Counted from the stretch's first letter, positions 7,859-15,965 are shown. The stretch is 16,776 bases of DNA from WSZY01 sp964559845 (GCA_964559845.1 CAZLJF010000038.1:1-16776), one strand, 5' to 3'. A program made the numbers and translations. Notes: generated by a model not told the origin, from the letters alone.

Positions 7859-7883
7859 AAAAAATCAGAGCTCTGCCGGAGCT
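7859..7883 (-). terminator. Weak candidate intrinsic terminator at the end of the first regulator gene
   Basis: On the minus strand AGCTC-CGGCA-GAGCT forms a 5-base-pair stem over the last codons and is followed, after CTGA containing the stop, by six Ts (7864-7859). The stem is short and separated from the T run by four bases, so efficiency would be low. It fits a boundary between the first regulator and the separately promoted TPR/activator operon. Confidence 0.35.
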
Positions 7884-9262
7884 TTAAGTCCTTTCTTTTT
7901 AATCTTCTCCACCAGTGTCGTGCGGTTCATCGACAAAAATTTGGCGGCACGATTTTTATTCCAGTCAAAACGCTCAAGTGCTGACATGATGAGGTGACTT
8001 TCGAACTCATCAACAATGCCCTTGAAGTCCACCTCATCGTGATCTTCTATTTCGATCATAAAGCCCCGCTTCGCACGCTCGCCACTATCAAGCATACGGG
8101 AGGGCATATCCTCAATATCCATCACACCACTACGCTTCAGGGTGGCCACGCGTTCAATCAGGTTTTGCAGTTCACGGACATTCCCCGGCCATGAGTAACG
8201 CAGCATCACATGCCTGGCTGCATCACTGATACCTGAAATGGATGAGTGCTTTTCGCTGTTAAACTTCGCCATAAAATGCTCGGCCAACAACAGAATATCT
8301 TCACCACGATCACGCAGAGCCGGCAACTGCATGGGTATCACATTCAGGCGGTAATAGAGATCCTGTCGGAAGTTTCCTTTTTCAATCTCCTCTTCCAGAT
8401 CACGATGCGTGGCAGCAATAACACGCACATCGACAGCGATACTTTGATGGGAACCAACCGGCTCGAAACAGCGTTCCTGCAAGACGCGCAACAGCTTCAC
8501 CTGCAACTTGGGACTCATGTCCCCGATCTCATCCAGGAAGATGGTGCCGCCATTGGCGACCTCAAACCTTCCAGGACGAGCTCTTACCGCGCCTGTGAAA
8601 GCGCCCTTCACATGGCCAAACAGTTCAGACTCCAGCAACTCCTCCGGAATGGCGCCGCAGTTAATAGACACAAACGGCTTGTTTGCTCGTGTGCCGGATT
8701 TATGCAGGAGATTGGCAAGCACCTCTTTGCCTGTACCCGACTCTCCGGTAATCAGTACGGTACTATCGGAATCTCCCAGCAGCTTGGCTGTCTCACGAAC
8801 CTTCTGCATACAGCGGCTTTGACCAATGAGCAGCCCCTCATTATCTGTAGCTGCCAGCTTCTGTTTCAACACCTGATGATCCTGTTGCAACTGGCGTTTC
8901 TTCAGCAGCTCTTCGACACGTACAAGCAGTTCATCATGGTCAAACGGTTTTTTAAGGAAATCATCGGCCCCCAGTCTGATTGCCTCAACAGCTGTATCCA
9001 CTTCGGCATACCCCGTCATCAAAATAATTCCCATATTCGGGTCTGCCTCTTTAAATTCCTGCAGTAATTCGATGCCGTTGCCATCCGGCAAGCGAATGTC
9101 GAGGATTGCTATATCAAACTTGCCATGGCTGACCGCCTCACGGGCACGCATGGCATTTGCCGCGGCTGTGACATGATGATTGGCCTGCTCAAGCGCTTCC
9201 TGAATCGTAAGACGGAGCTCCTCTTCATCATCCACCAGCAACATATATGCAGTTCTAGTCAC
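7865..9262 (-). CDS. NtrC-family sigma-54-dependent response regulator (FleQ/FlrA position, intact receiver)
   Basis: This 465-residue activator has all three NtrC-type parts. The receiver (about 5-120) keeps the acidic pair D11-D12, phosphoacceptor D55 (ILDIRLPDGNG), Thr at 83 (ILMTGYAE) and K105, so it should be phosphorylated. The AAA+ domain has GESGTGKE at 173-180, GAFTGA at 220-225 and FLDE at about 242-245. The C-terminal Fis-type helix ends NRTTLVEKIKKKGL, which resembles FleQ. The start is a GTG at 9262, chosen because AAGGGAG lies seven bases upstream; the next ATG would miss residues before the receiver. No kinase gene adjoins it. From its place before a sigma-54 promoter and a flagellar operon it is probably the upper flagellar regulator, but a general NtrC-like role cannot be excluded. 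Confidence 0.9.
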   Translation of the reverse strand: MTRTAYMLLVDDEEELRLTIQEALEQANHHVTAAANAMRAREAVSHGKFDIAILDIRLPDGNGIELLQEFKEADPNMGIILMTGYAEVDTAVEAIRLGADDFLKKPFDHDELLVRVEELLKKRQLQQDHQVLKQKLAATDNEGLLIGQSRCMQKVRETAKLLGDSDSTVLITGESGTGKEVLANLLHKSGTRANKPFVSINCGAIPEELLESELFGHVKGAFTGAVRARPGRFEVANGGTIFLDEIGDMSPKLQVKLLRVLQERCFEPVGSHQSIAVDVRVIAATHRDLEEEIEKGNFRQDLYYRLNVIPMQLPALRDRGEDILLLAEHFMAKFNSEKHSSISGISDAARHVMLRYSWPGNVRELQNLIERVATLKRSGVMDIEDMPSRMLDSGERAKRGFMIEIEDHDEVDFKGIVDEFESHLIMSALERFDWNKNRAAKFLSMNRTTLVEKIKKKGLKAPAEL

Positions 9263-9321
9263 TTGCTTACTCCCTTAATATGGAAACAAATGCGTCAGGC
9301 CCGAAACCCATTTCATTCGGG

Positions 9322-9349
9322 AACATATCACACGGAACCACAAAGTCAA
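9322..9349 (-). promoter_or_regulatory. Sigma-70-like promoter for the first sigma-54 regulator
   Basis: Minus strand TTGACT (9349-9344), a 16-base spacer, then TATGTT (9327-9322) resemble a housekeeping promoter and would start transcription about 50 bases before the GTG start. An inverted repeat CCCGAA-N10-TTCGGG (9300-9321) lies directly downstream of the -10 box, where a repressor or the regulator itself could bind. Both calls are from sequence pattern only. Confidence 0.4.
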
Positions 9350-9534
9350 AATAATGACATACAAAAATATCCCGCAACTATTTGTTTTTAAAGAGAGCAA
9401 TGAAAACGCGTCAAAAAAAAGTCATTACCACACGTGGCCCTCAAGATGAGTATGATGCAAAAAATGACATCCCATAACCACCTGCTTCATGCTATATATC
9501 CCGATATGAATCTCTTTTCAGAGGAAGGTAGACG

Positions 9535-10890
9535 GTGTCAAAAACATTAAAAGAGCAGCTGCAACGGGCCATGGAAATGGATGTCTCCGAAGTGGCCAGC
9601 CTACCCGCGCTGAAACGCCATACCCTTGGCCTGCTACGTTTTTTCTGGCGCGTCATTAACCGCTTTGTTGAAGACAGGTGCATTCAACGAGCCTCGGCGC
9701 TCGGTTACGCATCCTTGCTGGCCATCGTACCACTGGTCGTACTGGGGTTCTCCATTTTTACAAGCTTTCAGGCTTTTGATGTAGTGGCAGGCAGTATTCG
9801 CAGCACACTGCTTGAATATCTTTTACCGACCAGCCAGATGGCTGTTCAAAACTACCTTGAGCAGGTCGCCGACCGGGCAACAGCCCTCTCCATTTTTGGT
9901 GTCCTCGGCCTCCTGTTTACTGCAACAGCACTGCTGAACACAATGGAAGAGGCATTCAATGATATCTGGCGCATTTCACGATGCCGCTCATGGCTATCGA
10001 AATTTGTTACTTTCTGGTCGGTACTGACGCTCTCGCCCATACTGATTGGCGCTTCACTGACCATCACCTCCTATTTTGCCGCGCTACCTGTCATCCGTGA
10101 TGTAGCAGAGGGGGCAACGGCCATCCGTCATATTCCCTTTCTGCTGCCGTGGGTTATCTCATCCACTGCCATGACTGCTCTCTATATGGTGCTGCCAAAC
10201 ACATCAGTTCCCTTCCGTTATGCCGTGGTTGGCGGCCTGATTGCAGGAGCCCTGTTTGAACTGACCAAACTGGGCTTCGCCTTTTATGTCACGGAACTGG
10301 CCAGTTATGAAAAGCTTTACGGTGCGCTGGGGACACTGCCTGTCTTTCTCATCTGGCTCTATCTGGCCTGGGTTGTCGTGCTTATTGGTGCTGAAGTTGT
10401 TTTCTGCCTGCAGCATCCTGAACAGTCACACAAGCAGGGACGCTTTCTCTTCCGCCCCGGTATCCGGAAGTTCTACTCCCACCTGATCCTGCTGCGAGCG
10501 GCACAGGCCATGCAGTCAGGCCAAAGCCTCTCGCTTCATGAACTGGTGGCAGAAACCTCCATTCCGGACAATATCCTGCAGGAACTGATGGACAGTCTCT
10601 GTGAGCGCTCCCTGCTTAAGCAGGTTGTCAGCAGAGACTCCCGGGGAGCATGGATGCTTGGTACGGATGCGGATGCACTCTCCCTGAACACTATCTACCA
10701 GGCACTCTCGCCATGCCCCATGGAGGTGCCGGAAGAGTGGCAACATTCCTCGATTGGCCGCACACTGTCGGGCATCTATTTCCGTATGGGACGTGAGCAG
10801 GGTGAACTTCTCGAATCACTGAATCTTCGCGATCTCATGGAAAAAGAGCAGAAAGAGATAGAGGACGAAGAGGAAGTTATTACATCATGA
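9535..10890 (+). CDS. YihY/BrkB (UPF0761) family inner-membrane protein
   Basis: The 451-residue product belongs to the YihY/BrkB family, whose biochemical function is not settled; the old label ribonuclease BN was an error. After a cytoplasmic head, the family motif QRASALGYASLLAIVPLVVL (about 51-70) starts the first membrane helix. Five more membrane segments follow to about residue 286, including the conserved EKLYGALGTLPVFLIWLYL and the end motif GAEVVF. The last 160 residues are a soluble winged-helix-like extension (LHELVAETSIPDNILQELMDSL) with an acidic tail, present in the longer proteobacterial members. The start is a GTG with AGGAAGG seven bases upstream. Its stop overlaps the next gene as ATGA, so the two are co-translated. 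Confidence 0.9.
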   Translation: MSKTLKEQLQRAMEMDVSEVASLPALKRHTLGLLRFFWRVINRFVEDRCIQRASALGYASLLAIVPLVVLGFSIFTSFQAFDVVAGSIRSTLLEYLLPTSQMAVQNYLEQVADRATALSIFGVLGLLFTATALLNTMEEAFNDIWRISRCRSWLSKFVTFWSVLTLSPILIGASLTITSYFAALPVIRDVAEGATAIRHIPFLLPWVISSTAMTALYMVLPNTSVPFRYAVVGGLIAGALFELTKLGFAFYVTELASYEKLYGALGTLPVFLIWLYLAWVVVLIGAEVVFCLQHPEQSHKQGRFLFRPGIRKFYSHLILLRAAQAMQSGQSLSLHELVAETSIPDNILQELMDSLCERSLLKQVVSRDSRGAWMLGTDADALSLNTIYQALSPCPMEVPEEWQHSSIGRTLSGIYFRMGREQGELLESLNLRDLMEKEQKEIEDEEEVITS

Positions 10891-12017
10891 CCCATGCCAC
10901 CCTGATGATTGCCGCATCCGAGCATGATGCGGACATGCTCTATGTTTCGGGACTGTTTGTGCCGGATCCGTTTATTGCCATTGAACTGGAGGGCGAATGG
11001 CATGGCCTCTTCTCGCCGCTTGAAGTGGACCGGGCACGCAAACAGTCCAGATTTAAACATATCCATCTGGATACGGCATGGAAGGAAAAGGCCCGGGAGA
11101 ACAACCGGCAGGCAGGCCTTGCCGCTGCCGCCGCCGCATTTTTGCAACAACATGGTGTTACCAGCCTCCGTGTTCCCGATCAATTTCCGCTTCGCTATGC
11201 GGAACAGCTTCGGGAGTGGGGCTTTCATGTTGAAGCAGCCCGGGGCGCACTGTTTAAAAGCCGTATTATTAAAACCGAGGAGGAGATCCGCCACCTGGCG
11301 AAGGCAGAACGACTGACAAAAAATGCCATGCGGCAGGCAGAGAGATTTCTTGCTGAGTGCAGTATTGGCAAGGATGGCATTTTATTGCATCCCGATGTTG
11401 GCGGAAAAATCAAATCCGGACATCTGCGATCAGTGATCGAAACCTATCTGATCCGGAACGGAGCCATGCCTGCACATACCATCGTGGCCTGCGGCAGGGA
11501 AAGTGCTGATCCACACCATGTCGGCCACGGCTATCTGAGAGCCCACCAGCCCATTATTATCGATATCTTTCCCCGTGTTCTGGCCACCGGTTATTGGGGC
11601 GATATGACCCGCACCTATGTCAAGGGCAAAGCGCCCTCTCCGGTCAAAAAACTCTATCAGACAGTCAGAGAGGGGCAGGACATTGGTCTGGAGATGGTAT
11701 CTGATGGCATCGCCGGAGCCGATATTCACCGCGCCATTACAGCGCACTTCGACAGGCAGGGGTTTAAAACAGCAATAGTTCGCGGTAAACAGACCGGCTT
11801 CTTCCATGGTACAGGCCACGGTGTCGGGCTTGAAATCCACGAGGAACCAAGAGTTTCAACAGGCAGTGATATTCTCAAATGCGGCCACGTGATTACCATT
11901 GAGCCAGGTCTTTATTACCCCGGCCTGGGGGGGGTGCGTATTGAAGATATGGTGGTCGTTCAGAAAGACGGGCACATCAATCTGACCAGGCATCCGCGAA
12001 GGCTTGAAATCAGGTAG
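10887..12017 (+). CDS. M24-family metallopeptidase (Xaa-Pro aminopeptidase/prolidase-like)
   Basis: This 376-residue protein has an N-terminal creatinase-type domain (about 1-125) and a C-terminal pita-bread catalytic domain. All five metal ligands of a two-metal M24 peptidase are visible: D226 (IIIDIFPR), D239 (YWGDMTRTY), H311 (HGTGHGVGLEIHE), E339 (ITIEPGLY) and E353 (VRIEDMVVV). It is cytoplasmic with no signal peptide. Cleavage of the bond before proline in peptides is the expected activity of the family, but the true substrate cannot be read from sequence. The ATG overlaps the YihY-family stop, which makes the two genes an operon. There is a 124-base gap to the next gene. Confidence 0.93.
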   Translation: MTHATLMIAASEHDADMLYVSGLFVPDPFIAIELEGEWHGLFSPLEVDRARKQSRFKHIHLDTAWKEKARENNRQAGLAAAAAAFLQQHGVTSLRVPDQFPLRYAEQLREWGFHVEAARGALFKSRIIKTEEEIRHLAKAERLTKNAMRQAERFLAECSIGKDGILLHPDVGGKIKSGHLRSVIETYLIRNGAMPAHTIVACGRESADPHHVGHGYLRAHQPIIIDIFPRVLATGYWGDMTRTYVKGKAPSPVKKLYQTVREGQDIGLEMVSDGIAGADIHRAITAHFDRQGFKTAIVRGKQTGFFHGTGHGVGLEIHEEPRVSTGSDILKCGHVITIEPGLYYPGLGGVRIEDMVVVQKDGHINLTRHPRRLEIR

Positions 12018-12087
12018 GAGACTGCATCCATTTTGGGTACTGTTACAGTATCATGCGCTCCCCCTCTGGGATACAGATAAAAAGCTG

Positions 12088-12096
12088 TGCTAAGAT
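12088..12096 (+). promoter_or_regulatory. Candidate extended -10 promoter for the cyclic-nucleotide-binding protein
   Basis: TGC-TAAGAT is an extended -10 element 45 bases before the GTG start, with no clear -35 box. It is the best promoter-like site in the gap after the peptidase gene. A small palindrome TACTG-TTA-CAGTA (12038-12050) lies about 40 bases further upstream. Confidence 0.3.
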
Positions 12097-12141
12097 TCGA
12101 GGTGACAGAAATTAGAAAATGCTAACGCTTCAGGAGATAAT

Positions 12142-13017
12142 GTGAACGACGAGTTTCTGGAACTTTCAGGCATCCATGGAAAGGATGAAAAGAGAGAGCT
12201 GCTATCGGCGGAGGATTTCCCGATTCTTGAAGAACTTACGCCTCTGAGCATGCGCATTCTGAACAATGCCAGCCGGGTGATGCATGTCTCAAAAAACGTG
12301 GAAATGCTGCATGAAGGAGACACGCCCCATGATCTCTATTTTATTAAACAGGGAACCATGGCCATTGGCAGGCAGGCAGGCAGGCAGTTAAAAGTAATCG
12401 CCCGACTTAAATCCGGAGATGTTTATGGCGAGTTTGGTGCACTGCGTAAAAAATCACGCTATGCCTCTGTCTTTACTGCCGAGCCCAGTGTTATTATTCG
12501 TGTTGAGCTTTCCGCCATTCAGCAGGTGCTCGAAGCCGACAGTAATTTTCGTGAGCGTCTTGAATCCCTGCTTACCCGACGCATGCTGGACAGCTTCTTT
12601 TTCACCCATCCCGTCTTTCATGCACTGCCGGAACAGGAGCGAAAAATACTGGCAAAAAAGCTGCCGATACAATTTTACGACCGGGATACACGCATCTTCA
12701 CCCAGGGGAGAAAACCGCAGGGAGTCTGTATGATCCTGTCAGGTGAAGTAGAGGTGCGTTATACAAACCATGCCGGAGAAGAACGTCTGCTGGAGATCCG
12801 ACGTGATAATGACCTGCTGGGAGAAGTTGCCAACAAAAACGGAACAGAACTGGCCTATTCAGCCGTTGCTGCAAGTGATGTGGATATTCTGATGCTGGAT
12901 AATAAAGCAATGAAGGCAATACACGACCAGCATCCGGAGACATTCGAGAATCTTGAAAACTATATCAACAGGCGAGCTGAACGGACAGTGGCCCGCCTGC
13001 GGGAAAATATGGGCTGA
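12142..13017 (+). CDS. Protein with two tandem cyclic-nucleotide-binding-like domains
   Basis: The 291-residue product holds two cNMP-binding folds and no effector domain. The first (about 30-130) has a recognisable phosphate-binding cassette, GEFGALRKKSRYASV at 96-110, with Glu and Arg in the expected places, so it could bind cAMP, cGMP or a related ligand. The second (about 155-265) keeps the beta-roll pattern and GEV at 227-229 but lacks the Arg, so it is probably structural or binds something else. There is no helix-turn-helix, so it is not a CRP-type transcription factor; it may act through a protein partner. The start is a GTG with AGGAG five bases upstream. Codons 76-82 are formed by a (GGCA)5 repeat. 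Partner and function are unknown. Confidence 0.85.
   Translation: MNDEFLELSGIHGKDEKRELLSAEDFPILEELTPLSMRILNNASRVMHVSKNVEMLHEGDTPHDLYFIKQGTMAIGRQAGRQLKVIARLKSGDVYGEFGALRKKSRYASVFTAEPSVIIRVELSAIQQVLEADSNFRERLESLLTRRMLDSFFFTHPVFHALPEQERKILAKKLPIQFYDRDTRIFTQGRKPQGVCMILSGEVEVRYTNHAGEERLLEIRRDNDLLGEVANKNGTELAYSAVAASDVDILMLDNKAMKAIHDQHPETFENLENYINRRAERTVARLRENMG
12367..12387 (+). repeat. (GGCA)5 tetranucleotide tract inside the cNMP-binding gene
   Basis: Five exact tandem copies of GGCA plus one further G encode GRQAGRQ in the first cNMP-binding domain. The unit is not a multiple of three, so loss or gain of one copy shifts the frame. Both other frames meet a TAA just after the tract, at 12389-12391 and 12408-12410, so any slip would truncate the protein near residue 85-90. 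Confidence 0.95.
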
Positions 13018-13253
13018 TTTTTTCGAATTCCGGGTTGGCATGCGGAACATGAAAACCGTGATATATCTGTTCCTGCTCACACGGGGAATAAAATCTCAAC
13101 AGTTCCACAACCAGATCATAAAAAGAACGGATACACCCTGATCCGATGATTTCTAACAGGTAACCGTACCGGTCATTGCCCTGGCTCTGCTGCCAGACAG
13201 GACGGAGCCATAACAACCGGCAAATAGCCAGCCGCCGTTAGACTGTTTTATCA
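13018..13253 (+). other. Convergent intergenic region with no recognised gene
   Basis: This 236-base gap lies between two convergent genes. It begins with six Ts (13018-13023) just after a possible 4-base-pair GCCC/GGGC stem at the end of the upstream gene, a weak terminator for it. A short hairpin CTGGC-TCTGCT-GCCAG is at 13181-13196 without a T run. I see no convincing coding frame with a ribosome site, no tRNA and no conserved RNA. Confidence 0.5.
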
Positions 13254-14252
13254 TCAATAAGGTTTGCTTCTCTTGCCACGAACGGAGTTTATCCCTCCCA
13301 TCTGCCAGAGTACCCATGCTCCCGGCAGGGAGGCAACGCTCAGCACAATCACCCAGAGAGCTGCCATGGCCGTGGCCGCATCGCTGCTGGCACCAAAATA
13401 GACGGCAAAACTGACATAGCCTGCTTCACGAACACCAAAGCCATTCAGCGAGATCGGCAGTGTTGCCACCAGCGCCACAAGCCCGACCATAATCGAATAT
13501 GCCGCCCAGTTCATCTCAAGCCCTACAGCCATACCAAGAAACATGTGCGCTTGCACAATCAGAACCTGGAACAGAAACGACACCGGCAGGCTGCGCCACC
13601 ACACCTTCTGAAAGGCTCGCTCCATCAGCGGCAACGCCTTCAGCTTCTCCAGCTTCCCGGGAAGACGGCCAACCAGATAGCTGTCAATGAGCGGATAGAG
13701 CAGCATGCCTGCCCATGCCGCGATCACAATAGCCAGCCAGGTCAGCCACCATATCAGTGGCCAGTCAAAAAAGAGCATCGAAATCGTCAATAGCAACAGC
13801 AGCGCATACATGCCATTGACACGATCCAGAATCACACTGGCTGCGGCAGTTACACCGATGCCCCGACGCCCCTCTGTTTTTGCAAGCACGACACCACGAA
13901 CCACATCGCCACCAATGGTTGATGGCAGGAAGAGGCTGGCAAACATACCGAGAAAATAGAGTCTGATCTTGCGCCGCTTTGAAACTTCAATACCCAGCCC
14001 TTCGGCAATCCATGCCCAGCGCAAGCCACACAGCACATAACCCAGGCCAAGGCAGCCAAGCGATGCCGCCAGCCAGAGCGGATTCAGACCACGGATACGT
14101 TCCCAGACATCAGCCACGTCAACATAGTTTATCACAGCCGCCAGCAACGCTGTCGTCAGCAGTAGTTTCAGGACAAAAAAGAGAGACGGTTTTTCCATGA
14201 GCAGGCGGCAAAGTAGCACAGCAGATGCTGCCAGCCTACCCATCAATCGCAT
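13254..14252 (-). CDS. UPF0104 / lysylphosphatidylglycerol-synthase transmembrane-type membrane protein
   Basis: The 332-residue product is an integral membrane protein with about eight hydrophobic segments. It carries the marks of the UPF0104 (LPG synthase TM region) family: the early CGLRWAWIAEGLGI, then FLGMFASLFLPSTIGGDVVRGV (about 100-121), then ASVILDRVNGMYAL, and near the end LPISLNGFGVREAGYV. Family members are flippase-like or linked to lipid and glycan transfer; this one lacks the catalytic GNAT-like domain of MprF, so it is not a lysyl transferase. The start at 14252 has no good ribosome site; an ATG 18 codons further in (MEKPSLFF) is a possible alternative. It is divergent from two glycosyltransferase genes with a 60-base shared promoter gap, which suggests a shared pathway. 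Confidence 0.88.
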   Translation of the reverse strand: MRLMGRLAASAVLLCRLLMEKPSLFFVLKLLLTTALLAAVINYVDVADVWERIRGLNPLWLAASLGCLGLGYVLCGLRWAWIAEGLGIEVSKRRKIRLYFLGMFASLFLPSTIGGDVVRGVVLAKTEGRRGIGVTAAASVILDRVNGMYALLLLLTISMLFFDWPLIWWLTWLAIVIAAWAGMLLYPLIDSYLVGRLPGKLEKLKALPLMERAFQKVWWRSLPVSFLFQVLIVQAHMFLGMAVGLEMNWAAYSIMVGLVALVATLPISLNGFGVREAGYVSFAVYFGASSDAATAMAALWVIVLSVASLPGAWVLWQMGGINSVRGKRSKPY

Positions 14253-14312
14253 CGAAGTGCTGATTTAATCATCGCTTCCCCCTAGAGTTCACGCATTCTT
14301 ACAAGGCAGGCC

Positions 14313-15965
14313 ATGAAACAGTTATCCGACATTCCTGAAGCACACTACCCCTACTGGCTGATACTCCTGTGGGCAGTTCTGACACTGCCGTCACTGGGGC
14401 TGGCGCCGCTGTTTGATTATGATGAAACCATCTATGCCCAGACTGCCATCGACATGATGCGGCATGGCGAATGGATTGTGCCAACAGCCAACGGCATGCA
14501 GTTTTTTGAGAAGCCGCCCTTCACCTACTACCTGATGGATATCTCCTTTCTTGTTTTTGGAGAAAATGCCTTTGCGGCACGCCTGCCGTCGGCGCTGTTC
14601 ACGCTATTCACCGCACTGCTTGTCTTCCGTTTCGGCAACAGTATTCACTCTCCCGCCTTCGGACTCACCGCATCGCTGATTTTCCTGACCATGCTTGAAG
14701 TTGGCCTGCTGGGCCATGCCGCTATTCTTGATGCTGTACTCAACTTCTTTATTGCCGCCTGCCTGCTATACTATTTCCGCTGGCGTCAGTTTGGAGAGAA
14801 AAGGCACGCGCTTATCACCGCCGCCATGATGGGGGCAGCCGTCAGTATCAAGGGTCCGGTCGGGGCCGTTGTTCCTGTTCTGATTATAATGGCCGACCGG
14901 CTTCTGGCGAGAGATATGTTGGCCACACTGCGCGCCATTCCGTGGCTGCCCTGTCTGACGCTGTTCCTGATCACAGCCACGCCGTGGTATATAATGATTC
15001 TTGTCATGCATGGCACCGACTTTCTTTATGAATTTATTGTCGTACACAATATCGGCCGGGCCATGAATCCGATGCAGGGGCATGGCGGCGGCTGGCACTA
15101 CTATATAGTTGTTTTTATTATATCCGTGCTGCCATGGCTGGCCTGGTTCATCTGGAGCAGCAGGCAGACCTGGAAACAGAAGGCCTCTGCCGACACCCTG
15201 ATCTCCATCGCAAAACTGGGGTTGATCTGGACAGTGCTCGTCATCGTTCTCTTCACCTTTGCCCGGACAAAACTGCCGCACTACATCTCCGCCATCTACC
15301 CCGGCAGCGCGCTGATGATTGCCGCTGCCCTCTTCCATTATGGCAACCGGGAGCAGGTCTCAAAGAGCATCTACTGGGGGAGTGCGCTACTGCTGCTACC
15401 GCTTGCGCTGCTGCTGCTGGCCTTTCCTGCTATCTACCCGCACCTGACAGAGCTGGTGCGCCATCCGCGGGCTGTTGCCATTGTGTCGCAGGATATCTCT
15501 CCATCCGGATGGATTTCACTGCTGGGTGCGATACTGTTAATGACTGTTGTATGGCTCGGCTGGCATGGCCGCAGGCCGTCCGGCAGCCATCTTTTCCGTT
15601 TTACTGTCACCGGCATTGCCCTTCAAAGTACTCTCTTGATCGGGCTGGGCAGCTTTGCCGGCAATCTGGCTCAGGCACCCGCCATGCGCATTGCCGAAGC
15701 GGTCAAACAGCTTCCGGGTGAGATGCATATCTACAGCTATAACCTGAACGCCCCCTCCATCTCATTTTATGCACAAAGACCTTACCACATCATGCTTGGC
15801 CAAGAGAGTGAAAGGGTGCTGGCAGCCATCAAAGAGCCTCATGCGGTGATCATGCGCAGTGAATCGTTGAAAGACCTTAAACATCTGCATGGCCTCACAC
15901 CGGCAATCAATCAGGGCGGTTTTTTGATGTATGTGGTCACACCTGATAGCAAGCGCTCCTTATGA
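14313..15965 (+). CDS. ArnT/PMT-type membrane glycosyltransferase (GT39/GT83 fold)
   Basis: This 550-residue inner-membrane enzyme has the ArnT/protein O-mannosyltransferase layout: many hydrophobic helices (to about residue 460) and a soluble periplasmic C-terminus (about 465-550). The first periplasmic loop carries the catalytic-type acidic motif PLFDYDETIYA (D35, D37, E38), followed by FEKPPFTYY at 65-73, the ArnT-like EKPP motif. Later comes KLPHYISAIYP at about 320-330, matching the conserved LPHY of the family. These enzymes transfer a sugar from a polyprenyl-phosphate donor to lipid A, protein or another envelope acceptor. No aminoarabinose genes are nearby, so the arnT name is not justified. 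The ATG has AGGCAGG close upstream, and the stop overlaps the GT2 start as ATGA. Confidence 0.9.
   Translation: MKQLSDIPEAHYPYWLILLWAVLTLPSLGLAPLFDYDETIYAQTAIDMMRHGEWIVPTANGMQFFEKPPFTYYLMDISFLVFGENAFAARLPSALFTLFTALLVFRFGNSIHSPAFGLTASLIFLTMLEVGLLGHAAILDAVLNFFIAACLLYYFRWRQFGEKRHALITAAMMGAAVSIKGPVGAVVPVLIIMADRLLARDMLATLRAIPWLPCLTLFLITATPWYIMILVMHGTDFLYEFIVVHNIGRAMNPMQGHGGGWHYYIVVFIISVLPWLAWFIWSSRQTWKQKASADTLISIAKLGLIWTVLVIVLFTFARTKLPHYISAIYPGSALMIAAALFHYGNREQVSKSIYWGSALLLLPLALLLLAFPAIYPHLTELVRHPRAVAIVSQDISPSGWISLLGAILLMTVVWLGWHGRRPSGSHLFRFTVTGIALQSTLLIGLGSFAGNLAQAPAMRIAEAVKQLPGEMHIYSYNLNAPSISFYAQRPYHIMLGQESERVLAAIKEPHAVIMRSESLKDLKHLHGLTPAINQGGFLMYVVTPDSKRSL

Noticed and set aside
8246..9067. Long open frame (273 codons) on the plus strand opposite the first activator gene
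   Set aside because: It is antisense to conserved receiver and AAA+ codons, has no recognisable domain and no ribosome site; it is a by-product of codon bias in the real gene.
12038..12050. Palindrome TACTG-TTA-CAGTA as a LexA or FNR-type operator
   Set aside because: The spacing does not match the known LexA (CTG-N10-CAG) or FNR (TTGAT-N4-ATCAA) boxes; it is short enough to be chance.
12991..13023. Intrinsic terminator after the cNMP-binding gene
   Set aside because: The GCCC/GGGC stem is only four pairs around a 16-base loop, although six Ts follow. Too weak to call with confidence.
13181..13196. Hairpin CTGGC-TCTGCT-GCCAG between convergent genes as a terminator
   Set aside because: There is no T run on either side in either direction.
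14313..15965. Naming the membrane glycosyltransferase arnT
   Set aside because: The fold fits, but no aminoarabinose synthesis genes are nearby and the adjacent GT2 enzyme lacks the membrane helices of ArnC, so the sugar and acceptor are unknown.
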